Notes under the pieces: model-generated
Seen by the model: the letters and a program-made list of their open reading frames with translations, nothing else
Told to the model about the DNA's origin: nothing
Database searches by the model: none
DNA from: Flammulina velutipes
Taxonomy: Eukaryota > Basidiomycota > Agaricomycetes > Agaricales > Physalacriaceae
Direction of reading: 5' to 3'
DNA: 64,000 nt
NCBI GenBank assembly: GCA_011800155.1
Contig: CM022369.1
Coordinates: 3,720,001 to 3,784,000, forward strand
Shown here: piece by piece, positions 1 through 15,409 of the stretch
How positions within the stretch are numbered: the first letter of the stretch is position 1
Layout of the letters: the number at the start of each line of letters is the position of its first letter
Translations under genes and position numbers: made by a program

Positions 1-4977
<4,977 letters not shown>

Positions 4978-5386
4978 GGCGGCAACGTGAGGCGGTGTAG
5001 GCGAGTCGCAAACGGGAGAAAGGCGAGTGAAAACGAGTAAGTGAGAGAGATTAAGACTGTTGTAGTCGAATTAGAGAGTAGTGCGCTGTTTTCTAGCGAT
5101 TTGCGACGGTTTTGCAGGCCTGTCTGGGCCAGTGAAAGAGACGGGATGGAAAGGCCTAAATCCAGTGGAATGAAGGCGTCCAATACGCTCGACGTCGTCT
5201 GGGGCAGCACAGACGATGAGGAAAGAGGGGAGCTCGTCGTTGCGAACGTCGACGGTGGTGGTCAACAATCAACGAACAAATGCGGCCCCGCCGTCGGAAG
5301 TCACTTCTGGTGACACAATGTGACGCTCACCAAATGATGTCACACAGGCGTATTACTCTTACCTTTATACCACCACCACCACAACG
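4978..5386. promoter_or_regulatory. Divergent promoter region between RPB1 and VPS27
   Basis: About 0.41 kb separates the two divergent start codons, so it must hold both promoters. The start proximal to VPS27 is preceded by a CACCACCACCACAACG stretch. I see no clear TATA box. The open frames inside look incidental. Confidence 0.5.
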
Positions 5387-7720
5387 ATGGCGCCGTTAAG
5401 CAACTGGCTCTGGGGGACGTCCAGCATCGACGAGGTCGTTGGTGAGCAGCCTGCTCGCTCTGTGCTCGTTATACGACTCAACCATCTCGCTAGACAAGGC
5501 GACCTCAGAGCTGCTACCAGCTGGAAGCGAAGATATCGCGCTCAATCTCGAAATATCGGACCAGATACGCTCGAAATCCGTACCAGCAAAGGAGGCCATG
5601 AAGGCGCTCAAGCGACGACTGAACCACAAGAATCCAAATGTGCAGCTGTTGGCGCTTGTGGTAAGTTTATTCAAGTTCGTCTCGCTCGACAAAGCTAACA
5701 CAACCGTGCAGCTCACTGATACGTGTATCAAGAACGGTGGCGACCATTTCCTAGCCGAGATTGCTTCCCGGGAATTCATAGATAATCTCGTCTCTATCCT
5801 CAAGATTCCTGCGCTCAACCTCGACGTCAAGAACAGTATGCTTCGCTACATCCAAAACTGGAGCACGTCTTTCGAAGGCAAGCCAGCACTGGCCTACGTT
5901 GGCCAGACGTACAAGACACTGACATACGAAGGTCCGTCCAATCCGTTTGATGCCCGCAGCACTACTAAATCACACATACAGGCTTCACGTTCCCGCCCAA
6001 GGACCTTACCGTCTCCAATTCTGCCATGGTCGACACCAAGACAGCACCAGAGTGGATTGACTCTGAACTCTGTCTACGATGTCGCGACGCGTTCTCTTTC
6101 ACCAACAGAAAGCATCACTGTCGGAATTGCGGCCTCGTCTTTGACCAAAAATGCTCATCCAAGTCAATACCGCTGCCACACTTTGGCATAGCTCAGGACG
6201 TCCGAGTCTGCGACAGTTGTTACGCGAAGCTACACAAGAGGGCAGAAAAGGCGTACGTGTTCTTACTGCGCTCATAGATGATGACTCAAATCACCCCAAG
6301 TGATAAAGGGCACCGTCATTCCGCAAGCATGCACAGCGGCAGAAACCACGCCGCTCGTGAGTTTGCAGATGCCGACCTCCAACGAGCTATCCAGTTGTCG
6401 TTGCAGGAAACCGGCCTTGATGCTCGTCCGGGATACGTCTCCAACCCTTCAGCGGCACCATGGCAGTCGTCAGAGCCTCCAATCGTTGATCGTACGAGCC
6501 ATCCAAAGGCTAGCTCGCAGGTGGAAGATGATCCCGACCTCCGAGCTGCTATCGAAGCAAGTCTGCGAGAGGCCAACGCTCCCAGGCCTAGTGCGCCCAT
6601 CTCGGTAGATATTCCTCGAGCTGAGGAATCATACGCAGGGCCAGGCTACTCGCAGTCCTACCCACCAGGCGCCGTCAACTCGCAACCTCCTCTACCGCGA
6701 ATTCCCAATTATGACCTCGAGCCTCTAGAGTCGGATGTCATCTTGACTTTCAGCCAAACCGTTGACCAGGTGCATACACAAGGTGGTCGTGACATGGCAC
6801 GATATCCTGCCGTGAACGAGCTTTATGACAAGGCCAACAGTCTACGACCGAAACTCGCGATGAACCTTGAGGACGCGGGTAGAAAGGAAGGTATGTACTC
6901 GTTGTCCGATCTTCGCGCTGGCGCTTATTTGCCTTTGTCAGAAATGTTGACGGACATGCACGACAAGCTCTCGCAAGCTGTCAAGCTATACGATCAGCTA
7001 TTGACCGAACAGCTATCACATCCACGGTGGAAGTCCCCTCAGGCGTATCAACCACAACCAATGTATCAGCCCCAGGCGCCGTATCAACAACCTCAGGCTC
7101 CGTACCAGCCTCAGGCGCCGTATCAATCTTACCAACCACAACCGGCCTCTCCTCAAATGTACTCATCTCCGCCCAACGGCTACGCTCAATGGTCTGCGCA
7201 GCCACAGCCACAGCCAGCACAGCCACCCACCGAACAACCAGCATCTTATTTCCCCAATACTGCAGCCTCTTCGCCATCGCAAGCGCATTACTCCCCGTCT
7301 TATATCAACGCAAATCCAGGCGAGATGATCCAGCAGGCGCCTACCTCTCCACCGCTTACCTATCAGGCGTACGCGCCTTACCAGCAGCAACAGCAACAGC
7401 CGTCTGCACCGCCGCCAGAGGTGCAGGCTTCGTATCAAACTCCCGCCCCTCCCATCCCGGCAGTTGTATCTTCAGCACCGCCAGCTCAGTACGCACAACC
7501 TCCTCAACCCGCCCATTCATACGCCCCACCTCACCAACCTCAACATCATCAACATCGGCAGTCATACTCCGCTGCACCTACACCCGCGCCTAGCCTACCA
7601 CAGTTCCCTGTTGCGCCTACTTCCAACCCGCAGGCGTTCTCGATGATGTATGGGCCAACGATACCGACAGGCGTTGCGGAAAGGGAAGAGAGGAAGGAAG
7701 CGCTGTTGATTGATTTATAG
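5387..7720 (+). CDS. VPS27: ESCRT-0 subunit VPS27 (VHS-FYVE-UIM protein)
   Basis: This is a vacuolar sorting protein that binds PI3P and ubiquitinated cargo on endosomes and recruits ESCRT-I. Exons are 5387-5441, 5494-5660, 5712-5931, 5982-6252 and 6301-7720; they sum to 2133 nt, which gives 710 aa. The VHS domain occupies about residues 8-145 ([27 protein letters not shown]). The FYVE zinc finger follows, with the signature RKHHCRNCG and paired cysteines from LCLRC to CDSC. Two ubiquitin-interacting motifs follow ([13 protein letters not shown] and [15 protein letters not shown]), then a helical region of the GAT type. A long Pro/Gln/Tyr-rich low-complexity tail (YQPQAPYQ repeats) ends in LLIDL, a clathrin-box type motif. 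The exon 4/5 join (GC|T) restores ADKGHRHS and is needed to link FYVE to the first UIM. Everything appears intact. Confidence 0.95.
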
Positions 7721-8009
7721 TTGGACTATGTGTATGTGTATATTTCTCAAATGCATGTTGCGTTTTCTTTATAACGTGTTACTTGAACTGTCAACTGTCA
7801 AACCAGTGTTCATAATTCTGCCTTCACTTCAAGGATGAATCTAATGAGGATCCCAGGCTCCACACCGGGCTTTGAGACAACCTACCATTCACCGAATGTT
7901 GGGGGCTCTTCTGGACGAAGATGCTGGTCGCGTGGCACACCTTTTCAAGGTGTCTTGTCCTTTTCTGCTCCCTTAATCCAGCACGACGCGTAAACATAGC
8001 AACATCGCC

Positions 8010-8102
8010 GGCCAATGATACTGACGGGCGTTGCGGAAAGGGAGGAGGCCTGTTGATTGATTTATGGTTGGACTGTGTGTATTGTAATTCTCGAATGCAT
8101 GT
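8010..8102 (+). repeat. Degenerate duplicate of the VPS27 3' end
   Basis: This stretch repeats about 7652-7767 (the last VPS27 codons, the stop region and the start of the 3' flank), including GGCGTTGCGGAAAGGGA and TGTTGATTGATTTAT. It has lost about a dozen bases and the stop codon has become TTATGG. It ends next to the stop codon of the terpene synthase on the other strand. The remaining bases between 7768 and 8010 hold nothing I can identify. Confidence 0.75.
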
Positions 8103-9196
8103 CTACGAGGCTTCTAATCCCAACTCGTGTAATCGGTAACGCTCACAGGAAACATGGAAATCCGTATACCCCCCGATGAACAGCTGGAAACTCTCAAAAG
8201 ATTCTTTGCCCCTCAGGATGTCAAGCGCGGTATTGCTCGCTTCGACGCACTTTGTTGCGCAGTCCATCAAGGCATCCTGCTTTGGGATACCTTTTGTACT
8301 GGCGACAAGGGAGAGGTGATTCAGAGTTTCGCCGGCGTCTTCTTCTTTGTACAACGAGAGGACGTCACTATACAACGGTAAGAATGCAGACTAGGAATTG
8401 GACGGGGTAGGCTTACTTGGTAAAGTTCAGGAAGGTCATCATATTTGGCAAAGCTTGGATGTAGTCCCTCACCGGAATATGAGGCGGGAAAATGAACACT
8501 GCGTACGCCTCGGAGGCGCCCGATAGAACTCTTTTGAAATTCAGGAAAGCGTCGGCGCGTGTATGCACCTACAAACGTCAGGCTCCTGGTACAGAGGGTG
8601 TGGCATACACTTACTGGGATCCCTTGCATCTGGAAATCAAAAATGAGGGACGTGACGAAGTTCATAGTAGAGGTGAGAAGAAGATTTGCTGAGACCGTAT
8701 CGTAATACCCAGCAATCTCCCTCAAAAGCGCAACGAGATCATCGAGGTCCTTCGTAATCTGGGGTTGACCACAAACGAAACGTATGTTGAAATCGTCGAT
8801 AGCGTTCGTGTTGTCGACGAAAGAGTCATCGATCCAGATGAGGTATGTAGTATAAATGCAGATGAGTTTTCGGAGGATTGGAGCAGAGTGCTCAAGGTGG
8901 TGGTACGCGAGACCTGCTATGCATATCCCGCTGTCTATGAAGTTCCTCCGAGCCTTGGGATGCAGCGAAACGAGGCAGTTCCTCTGATCCATGAGCTCGA
9001 CGCAGGATTGGCGGAAAGCGGAGTCAACTATTTGTTGCTCAACAGAGGCTCCAACGCCACGAAGTAGCAGATTGACAGAGGTCTTCATATCCTGAAGCGG
9101 AACGATGTGGGCCTGCTCATTATGCCAGTCAGTAGATGACGCCGCAAGAGTAGGAGAATGCTTAGTACTTACATCGAGATGGGAAAGTCCGTTCAT
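8103..9196 (-). CDS. TRI5-like (trichodiene synthase family) sesquiterpene synthase
   Basis: This is a class I terpene synthase of the TRI5 family, which cyclises farnesyl diphosphate in the cytosol; the product is unknown. Exons on the minus strand are 9196-9173, 9112-8615, 8568-8417 and 8367-8103; they total 939 nt, which gives 312 aa. The aspartate-rich motif is IDDSFVDN in exon 2. The magnesium-binding NSE motif NDVLSLYKEE is made only by splicing, because its Asn codon is AA|T across intron 3. The C-terminal RYRL motif (SCERYRLHEL) that contacts diphosphate is present. At 312 aa it is shorter than trichodiene synthase (about 375 aa) but has all the ligand motifs. The start at 9196 gives MNGLSHLD; an upstream GTG in frame is not a plausible eukaryotic start. 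It is convergent with VPS27. I see no P450 or transporter beside it, so it is not in an obvious cluster. Confidence 0.88.
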
Positions 9197-9646
9197 GCTC
9201 GACTGACGATTAAGATAGTCTGCTCGCACTCTTATACTACTAGGATATACAGGGAAAATGTAGGCCCAAAAGTAAATTTGCTAATTTCCATCGCCCCCAC
9301 TGATACGATGGGAATATATCCTGTCATTCGTAGATAACAAAGTCTTGGCGTGAGATCGCCTACGACTTGCGAGGGTTGAAGTCTACGTCTCCCATAAACC
9401 AGTGCCACATCTTGGGTTGTATTGGCAAGTATACAATAACCACCAGCTGGAGGTCGGGTAGATTGTACCCAGTATATAATTACTTCGATTGTCACTGTAC
9501 TGCGGTGTTCTTATCTGCTGGGCGTCGAAACAATTCTTAATGTGGCGCAGGGTCCACCGTGTGGCACCAATGAGCTTTGCAGCGTGAGTAGCGGAAGAGC
9601 CCGTGTATCCCGAGTAGATAGTACGGGCTATAGCATTCATGCTATA
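9197..9646. other. Intergenic region with a weak transposase-like open frame
   Basis: A minus-strand open frame (9640-9383) begins MNAIARTIYSGYTGSSATHA, followed by a segment that looks loosely like a helix-turn-helix of a transposase. There is no DDE part, no introns with coding continuity, and the TIR element starts 7 bp upstream of its first codon. It is recorded only as a possible relic. Confidence 0.25.
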
Positions 9647-9852
9647 TGAAGGTCAAAGTGCCAAAATATTATTTATCAGATTATACAGTATATTTAAGAG
9701 CTACACCCATAAAAAATAGATATTCAATACATTAGGAGCCTTTTTGAGGAAGCACACATACTTAGTGTGCACGACTACACACACAGAGTGCGCGCGCGCG
9801 CCCACACAACGAGCACAGCCACACATACAATCCGCACGCGCCCACACTCACA
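9647..9852 (+). repeat. Left terminal inverted repeat
   Basis: This arm pairs with 10322-10527. It contains alternating CA/TG and CG runs (about 9765-9850, including CGCGCGCGCGCCC), which are alternating purine-pyrimidine tracts. Confidence 0.88.
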
Positions 9853-10321
9853 CATCCACCTAGATACTATGAACTACCTTTACGGTCCCAATCATATATA
9901 GGTGTATAAGGCCTGAGTGTGGCGTACACTTGGATCAGGTGACTGGCTGAGTTGAATGCTTCAGCCTACGACGGTTACGCCACAACAGATTAGATTAGAT
10001 GACATCATATTGAGCAGGTGACTCCATCTTGGTGCCGTTCCGCCAGCAAGTTGAAAGTATTAACTGGAATGCCTGCTCACCTGTGACCTAACAAGCAGCC
10101 AATATGTACACTGATACAGCAGCTAGGCCATCTCAGTACGGTTTTGATTCGGCTCATCATCAGCTGTCCAAGCTTTGGATTCACCTCGGTCCCGGTCCGA
10201 TCCCGCCTGCGCCACATGGTGCTGAGGCAACGTAGCCCATCTGCGCCACACTCAGGCTATAAAATGGCCTCCGTAGTATTAATGTGTGTGTGTTCATCTA
10301 ATTTTCTATGTGTGAGTATTA

Positions 10322-10527
10322 TGTGAGTGTGGGCGCGCGCGGATTGTATGTGTGGCTGTGCTCGTTGTGTGGGCGCGCGCGCGCACTCTGTGTGTGTAGT
10401 CGTGCACACTAAGTATGTGTGCTTCCTCAAAAAGGCTCCTAATGTATTGAATATCTATTTTTTATGGGTGTAGCTCTTAAATATACTGTATAATCTGATA
10501 AATAATATTTTGGCACTTTGACCTTCA
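10322..10527 (-). repeat. Right terminal inverted repeat
   Basis: This is the reverse complement of 9647-9852, with few differences (for example CGCGCGCGG against CGCACGCG). The similarity stops just inside GTGAGTGTGGG at about 10322. Confidence 0.88.
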
Positions 10528-11320
10528 TAATGCTACATAGTTCCAGTCGCTAAGAATTTCCGACTTGCTGCATGTACAGGTTACTAAACCGCTCTCGAGC
10601 TCCGTGACTCGTTGTTGACTTTTGAATAATATACTCAGTATTGCACAAGTAAGATGAAGACCATGTTTAAAATACTGTTCTCGAGCCCCGTAGCTCGTAG
10701 TAGGTATCACTGACGGTGTAATGTTACATATTACCTCCTGTCACCTGGGCCACTGCCAAATACAGAGATTCTTAGTAAATAGTAGTCGTCATAACGCGTC
10801 CTTCGTTATTGTTGGGACTTTCATGAAACATATTACTCATTGATACACTTCACGAACACAAACTACTACTAACTATTGCCTGTGGCGGCTGTGGCTGATT
10901 GCCTGGGGCCATGTAACACGAGTGGCACTCTCGTGCGGGTTTGCGTGCGGTGCCACCGTGGTACAAACTATGGTGGTGTAATCCTAGCACCACACGGGAA
11001 TGCCACCCGTGTAATGGTAAGGATATGACTGATCATATGTAGCTGTTGTAATTTATATATATTCAGCTAGAGCCTTGGAGATCCAGCAGGAGCATGTTAA
11101 CCAGTCGACGGAGAAATAAAAGAGCGAGCTGTTTCCCGCCGTTCTAGGACGATTCCGGTTAGTTGGCAACGTAGGGTGGGTATTTTATCAACTAATAACT
11201 GCCCCTCATCGCCGAATTTTTGAATGTCGCTCCTTGGTAGGTATTGCTTTGCATTTCTCCTTGTTGGATATTTAGACGGTCAACAGTCATATTGCAATTG
11301 TACCCTGAACGAATGTATTG
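10528..11320. other. Non-coding gap with a small imperfect palindrome
   Basis: No gene is supported. Two arms, 10909-10938 and 10990-11017, form an imperfect inverted repeat built round GTGGCA (CACGAGTGGCACTCTCGTG against CACGGGAATGCCACCCGTG). A third related piece, GCGGTGCCACCGTGG, lies between them. It could be a small foldback repeat. Confidence 0.45.
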
Positions 11321-12298
11321 CTACTTTCTGGCGCTGCAGAATCGTTTGTGGAATGGCCAAGCCGCGACCTGATGATCCTTGTCGCAGTAAAATACATCTT
11401 GACACGACGAACACCTCAATTTCTCCGCCGGGGCACCACAATGTCCGCACCAATGTTCAGAAGCCCTATTCTCCCACCTCTGCTTGACCCTCTTGGCGAT
11501 ATCCCTCAACCGTGTCTCAAACGCTTTGTCCTTGGACGGAATGATAACCTGTGATGTCCTCGCATTCTCCGTATTCGCGCCCCGAGCAATCTTCTCAACA
11601 CGATCATAGAACCTATCCATATTCTCAACCGCAAACAAGCTCTTCCCACCCAACCCCCTACCCACATCGCCAAACTGCATTGACGCGAGGTCCAGGATCG
11701 TGTCGATACTCCCGTCCGCAGAGCGAGCGAAGCCGAAGACGGCGTGCTCCATCTTGGGCAGACCGCCAGTGACATATGCCATGTTTTCCGGCATAACGAT
11801 AGCGTAGGTCATGGTAATGGGCTCGATGAGCTGCAGTTCGAGGATGACTCTGGTAGAGATGGTGGTTATGTATTCCTCGCCAGCACCTGTGCGCACGCGG
11901 AGCTTCGTTTCAGGAGAGTACAGATCGAAGAAGTGCTGAAGGATGCCGACAGAAGGGTAGCATGCGTCGTGCGCGCGCACCTGCCAGAAGATAGTTTCGA
12001 GCTCTTTGGGAGTGAGACCTTTCAAGTCATCGGGAATCGGGTCTGGGAGGATGTTCTGCGGCGTGTCGCGCTCTGCCTTGTCCTTTGGAGTTGTTCTGTC
12101 AAAGACGAAAGCTATTTTATCCTTGTCCTTGTGCTGAAACCAAGGTTGAGTCGGAGTCGGAAGCAAGAGTATGGTTTTGAACTGTTCGTTTTTGCGGACT
12201 ATCTCTCGCAGTTTTGCATGGCGGAAGCGTGGTTCTGTAGTGCCACGCTCGTAATTGATGAGAAGAGCAATGTCGTATAAATCTACGACGCCGGTCAT
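11321..12298 (-). CDS. MYND-type zinc-finger protein
   Basis: Protein of about 325 aa if it starts at ATG 12298 (MTGVVDLYDIALL); the open frame continues further upstream but without an obvious better start. The first 280 residues are an unrecognised domain (KGLTPKELETIFWQVRAH, GLGGKSLFAVENMDRFYD). The C terminus is a MYND finger: CGHC, then CSSC, then FYC, ending in HKRFC. MYND fingers bind proline-rich partners, often in chromatin or signalling proteins. The position usually occupied by the sixth cysteine (in the consensus around DCQ) is His here (DKDHQVAAW), which could still hold zinc. No SET domain is visible. The role is unknown. Confidence 0.8.
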   Translation of the reverse strand: MTGVVDLYDIALLINYERGTTEPRFRHAKLREIVRKNEQFKTILLLPTPTQPWFQHKDKDKIAFVFDRTTPKDKAERDTPQNILPDPIPDDLKGLTPKELETIFWQVRAHDACYPSVGILQHFFDLYSPETKLRVRTGAGEEYITTISTRVILELQLIEPITMTYAIVMPENMAYVTGGLPKMEHAVFGFARSADGSIDTILDLASMQFGDVGRGLGGKSLFAVENMDRFYDRVEKIARGANTENARTSQVIIPSKDKAFETRLRDIAKRVKQRWENRASEHWCGHCGAPAEKLRCSSCQDVFYCDKDHQVAAWPFHKRFCSARK

Positions 12299-13494
12299 CG
12301 TGGTAATAAAGAGAAATGGCGTGAGAACGCGTTGATCCGTAAAACTGACGATGCGCATCACGTGGCGTAATGAAACGCGTCGCATACTTAGGCGCTTATG
12401 CCAAATGGTAACTAAGACTTCGAACTGCTTAATTACCCACACAAATAATTCACATCGATTCAATTCTACTGTAGTTTCATTTCCACAAGAAAGCCTTGGC
12501 TGTCTCTTTGACAAACAAAGATGCGCAGCCCAACAAAGAGATAAATAAAACACCTGCGTGGTAATAGTGAAAGAAGCGGTTCGCTGGCTCGCGATCTCCA
12601 CGTCGTATCCTTCACGGTTCGATGATGTGGCGTGGCTATGCGGGTCAACCGTAAATCGTACTGGACCTGATCAGCATCCAAGTATGCGTCATCCTCCTAG
12701 ATCTCGGCGACGGGATTAACGATTGACCGTCCGATCACAAGTCGGCAAAGAACAAACTTCATATCCACAGAGGTTCAGTTGCGATACTTTCTTTGTGCTT
12801 GGGCTGACCTTGGCAATACGTAGTTCATGTACACAAGGCAACGACGTGAATGCATACTAGAGAGGAGATCGGAGCCCCACTGCACTCTCAGCCTTTCCAC
12901 GTGGAGCCCGGTATACTTATTCACCACTGATCTTATTTATACCAGACTGTTGAATGGTGGGTCAGCTTTGACGAGGCAATAAAGGCATCATGGGATGAAT
13001 CGGAAGAACACAAGGGAGGAGTAACGCATTTCTAAGAGACACAGTCGGATGGATGTAGTTGATCCCGAAGGATGATTAGATTCGTTGTACTAAGATCACC
13101 GAGCAGGATGGATGGACGAGATAGCAGCATCCGAGAACCCAGGGAACTACTTCCTACTACTTACACGAGGCATCCACACATGGTGAATACGAGTTTCCGC
13201 GCGCTACCACAACAAAGGCGCGTAGTAGCGTACACATGAAAGGCAAGCAACGGCACTATATCTAATGGAAGAGTGTTTCCCAAAGAGCAGACAAAGAAAC
13301 AGATCAAAGTACGGCACGAGTGGACAACGCAAAGACCAGTTGAACCCAGCTGAGCCGGTTCGGCTCGGAGATATCGCGTTGTAAACGCCATCCTGATTGA
13401 CCGCACGGTCAAAGTTCTCTTTCATCCATCTCCTATAAAGACCTCAGCGCGCCAGGATGCTTCCCCTCCAAGTCCCCACCGCGCCGCGATCGAA
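12299..13494. other. Intergenic region
   Basis: I see no supported gene. A TATAAAG sequence at about 13434 lies 60 bp upstream of the next start codon and may be its TATA box. The short minus-strand open frames near 13161-13425 show no family likeness. Confidence 0.5.
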
Positions 13495-13977
13495 ATGCCC
13501 TACACCCACTCCTACTCCTCCAGCCACGCTAATCCACCTCGCGTTATCATCGACCATATGGGCAATATGCACGATCCGGACTACCAGTACTTCCCCACCA
13601 TCACATCCTCCTACTCTTCATCAGGATGCGAATCAGACGAAGGCCACGAGGAAGAATACGTCGATCCATTCTCTCGACCGTCATCATCATCCAGACGCGC
13701 CTCAGGCTCCCTATCATTATATTTCCCATTCGCCTCGTATATCGCACCACGCGAAACAAACAAGCTCAGGAAGAGCGCCAGAGTCTCGGTCGACTCGTAT
13801 GACTCCGAAGAATACTCTTCGACCGAGGAGGAGGTCGACTTAGAGGACGCGGAGATCTCGAGAGGGGAGATGAGCTGCTCGGAGACAATAAAGAGGCAGC
13901 TTCAGTCAATGTCTTTCAACATGACTTTCAGAGTATTTCGGGCGCGCCGTAGGATTAGGAAGGTTTTTCGTCGGTGA
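13495..13977 (+). CDS. Small Ser/acid-rich hypothetical protein
   Basis: Single-exon open frame of 160 aa starting at ATG 13495 (MPYTHSYSSSHANPPRVIID). The middle is rich in Ser and acidic residues (GCESDEGHEEEYVDPFSRP, DSYDSEEYSSTEEEVDLEDA). The C terminus is strongly basic (FRVFRARRRIRKVFRR). No signal peptide or domain is visible. The charge segregation and the upstream TATAAAG support a real gene, but I recognise no family. Confidence 0.6.
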   Translation: MPYTHSYSSSHANPPRVIIDHMGNMHDPDYQYFPTITSSYSSSGCESDEGHEEEYVDPFSRPSSSSRRASGSLSLYFPFASYIAPRETNKLRKSARVSVDSYDSEEYSSTEEEVDLEDAEISRGEMSCSETIKRQLQSMSFNMTFRVFRARRRIRKVFRR

Positions 13978-14183
13978 CCAGTCGACGCCCCATATGTTAT
14001 CCAAAACACGATTTGTATTCACTTGCATTGTATCATTTAGCGCACATTCTGTAAACACATTACTTCCATTTCTCGTCTCTCACAATCAATCACGTACCTC
14101 GAAAGTAATTCCCAAACTGGGAGGGATTTAGCGTTGAGAAGGGAACCAGGTAAAACGATGGGACATACAGAGCAGCATAACTC

Positions 14184-15237
14184 CTAGAATTGCGGCATGG
14201 AAGCAAGAATAACTGTCTTGAGATCAGCCTGGATAAGCGTGCTCTCAATGCTCTTCCAATGACAGCGCGCTACCTCCTCCAAATCCTCCTCCTGAACGAT
14301 TCGGCCATCATGGTGCCCACATACTCGCTCTATCCGTTCATCAAAAGCGCTGTTGAATAGCATCTGCACCACCGGCCATGCCTCCTTCCACGACGGGGGC
14401 GGTTCCTTCGGATGTTCACGGAATAACCTGTTCCTCCCATCAACAACTGTCTGCCATTCGTTAATGAGCCATTTCTGCATGTACATCGGAATCTTGGGCT
14501 CGCCATGGTCGTAGCAGATGGCGATCCAAGTGAGGACCCAGATGGCGGCCTCTAGATCATGGCGGTACAGCCTTGCCAGATTCATAGTAGGCGAGGTGCC
14601 TAAGACGTCCAAGGGTAAGAACGGGAGGGTTCCCGCTCTCTCGTATGCAGTACGAATGGGGCTTACATCCCAGTCATTCAGTACACCGGTCTTCTTGCCC
14701 TCGACGACTTTATACATGAAATTGGCGAGGCTGGGATCAGCGGGATGAATATCGAGACGCCAGGATTCGTAGAGACCTGAATTGACAGCCGTTAGACATG
14801 GCTGATTCAAGGTCGTTGTGCTTACATCGGTCAATTTGGAAAAAGACTGTCATGAATTCGAGGTTTTGCAGTTGAACGATGGGTTCGAGTATCGTATGGC
14901 TTTCGTCTATGGGATATTCTGACGCGCATAGTGCAGAGGGTTCAGAAGGCCTGCACAACATGGCTACGCCAATGTAGCAGACTACATGGTAGGTCAGATA
15001 CTGCAATTGGACGGAACAGGATAATATGCGTACTTGTTGGTTTTGCGGCGAGATATTAATATTGCTTGGTTGTCTGATAATTGAGAGAAAGCGCAGCCCG
15101 TTAGTCAACGGCACGTCTTCATTATTGGCTGTTTCTTTGTAGGTATTGAGCCATCCAGAGCGGATGATGGTGGTAGAAAGGAAAGATGCGGACAAATAAA
15201 CACACACATTGCGCCACGACCTGCTTCCTACCATCAT
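14184..15237 (-). CDS. FunK1-like fungal protein kinase, C-lobe only (truncated)
   Basis: The 3' exon (14834-14184) encodes the C-terminal lobe of a fungal-type kinase. It has the catalytic-loop variant DIHPADPSLANFMY, a DFG-position motif GVLNDWDVS, then GTLPFLPLDVL and RHDLEAAIWVLTWIA, which are the characteristic FunK1-type blocks. Upstream frames (to about 15237) contain short open segments but no glycine-rich loop or ATP-binding lysine, so the N-lobe appears to be missing. It is probably a truncated or decaying gene; an undetected distant 5' exon cannot be excluded. The 5' boundary is uncertain. Confidence 0.6.
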
Positions 15238-15409
15238 CTTGCTCTCGAATACAAGTTTTATCCATGCTTTGAACTTTCACAATTCCTAAGCTAACGGTTA
15301 CCAGTGGATAAAGTTTTAGTCAACGATAGTCCCCGGCCCTCAAGGAAGGTCTGGAGGTTGCGATTGAGTTCTTGACCTTGTACCGGCTTCATGATCAGTG
15401 CATCTGTCA

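Larger units (their letters stand above)
9647..10527. mobile_element. Non-autonomous DNA transposon (MITE-like) with about 206-bp inverted repeats and TA flanks
   Basis: The element begins TGAAGGTCAAAGTGCC and ends with its reverse complement GGCACTTTGACCTTCA. It is flanked by TA at 9645-9646 and 10528-10529, the target duplication expected of Tc1/mariner-type elements. The two arms match almost base for base over about 206 bp. The roughly 470-bp centre has no coding potential but holds an inner inverted match (GCCTGAGTGTGGCG near 9910 and CGCCACACTCAGGC near 10242). No transposase lies inside, so it would need one from elsewhere. The near-identical arms suggest recent activity or gene conversion. 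Confidence 0.88.

Noticed and set aside
9383..9640. Possible transposase gene beside the TIR element
   Set aside because: Only a vague helix-turn-helix likeness; no catalytic region. Kept as a note in the gap entry.
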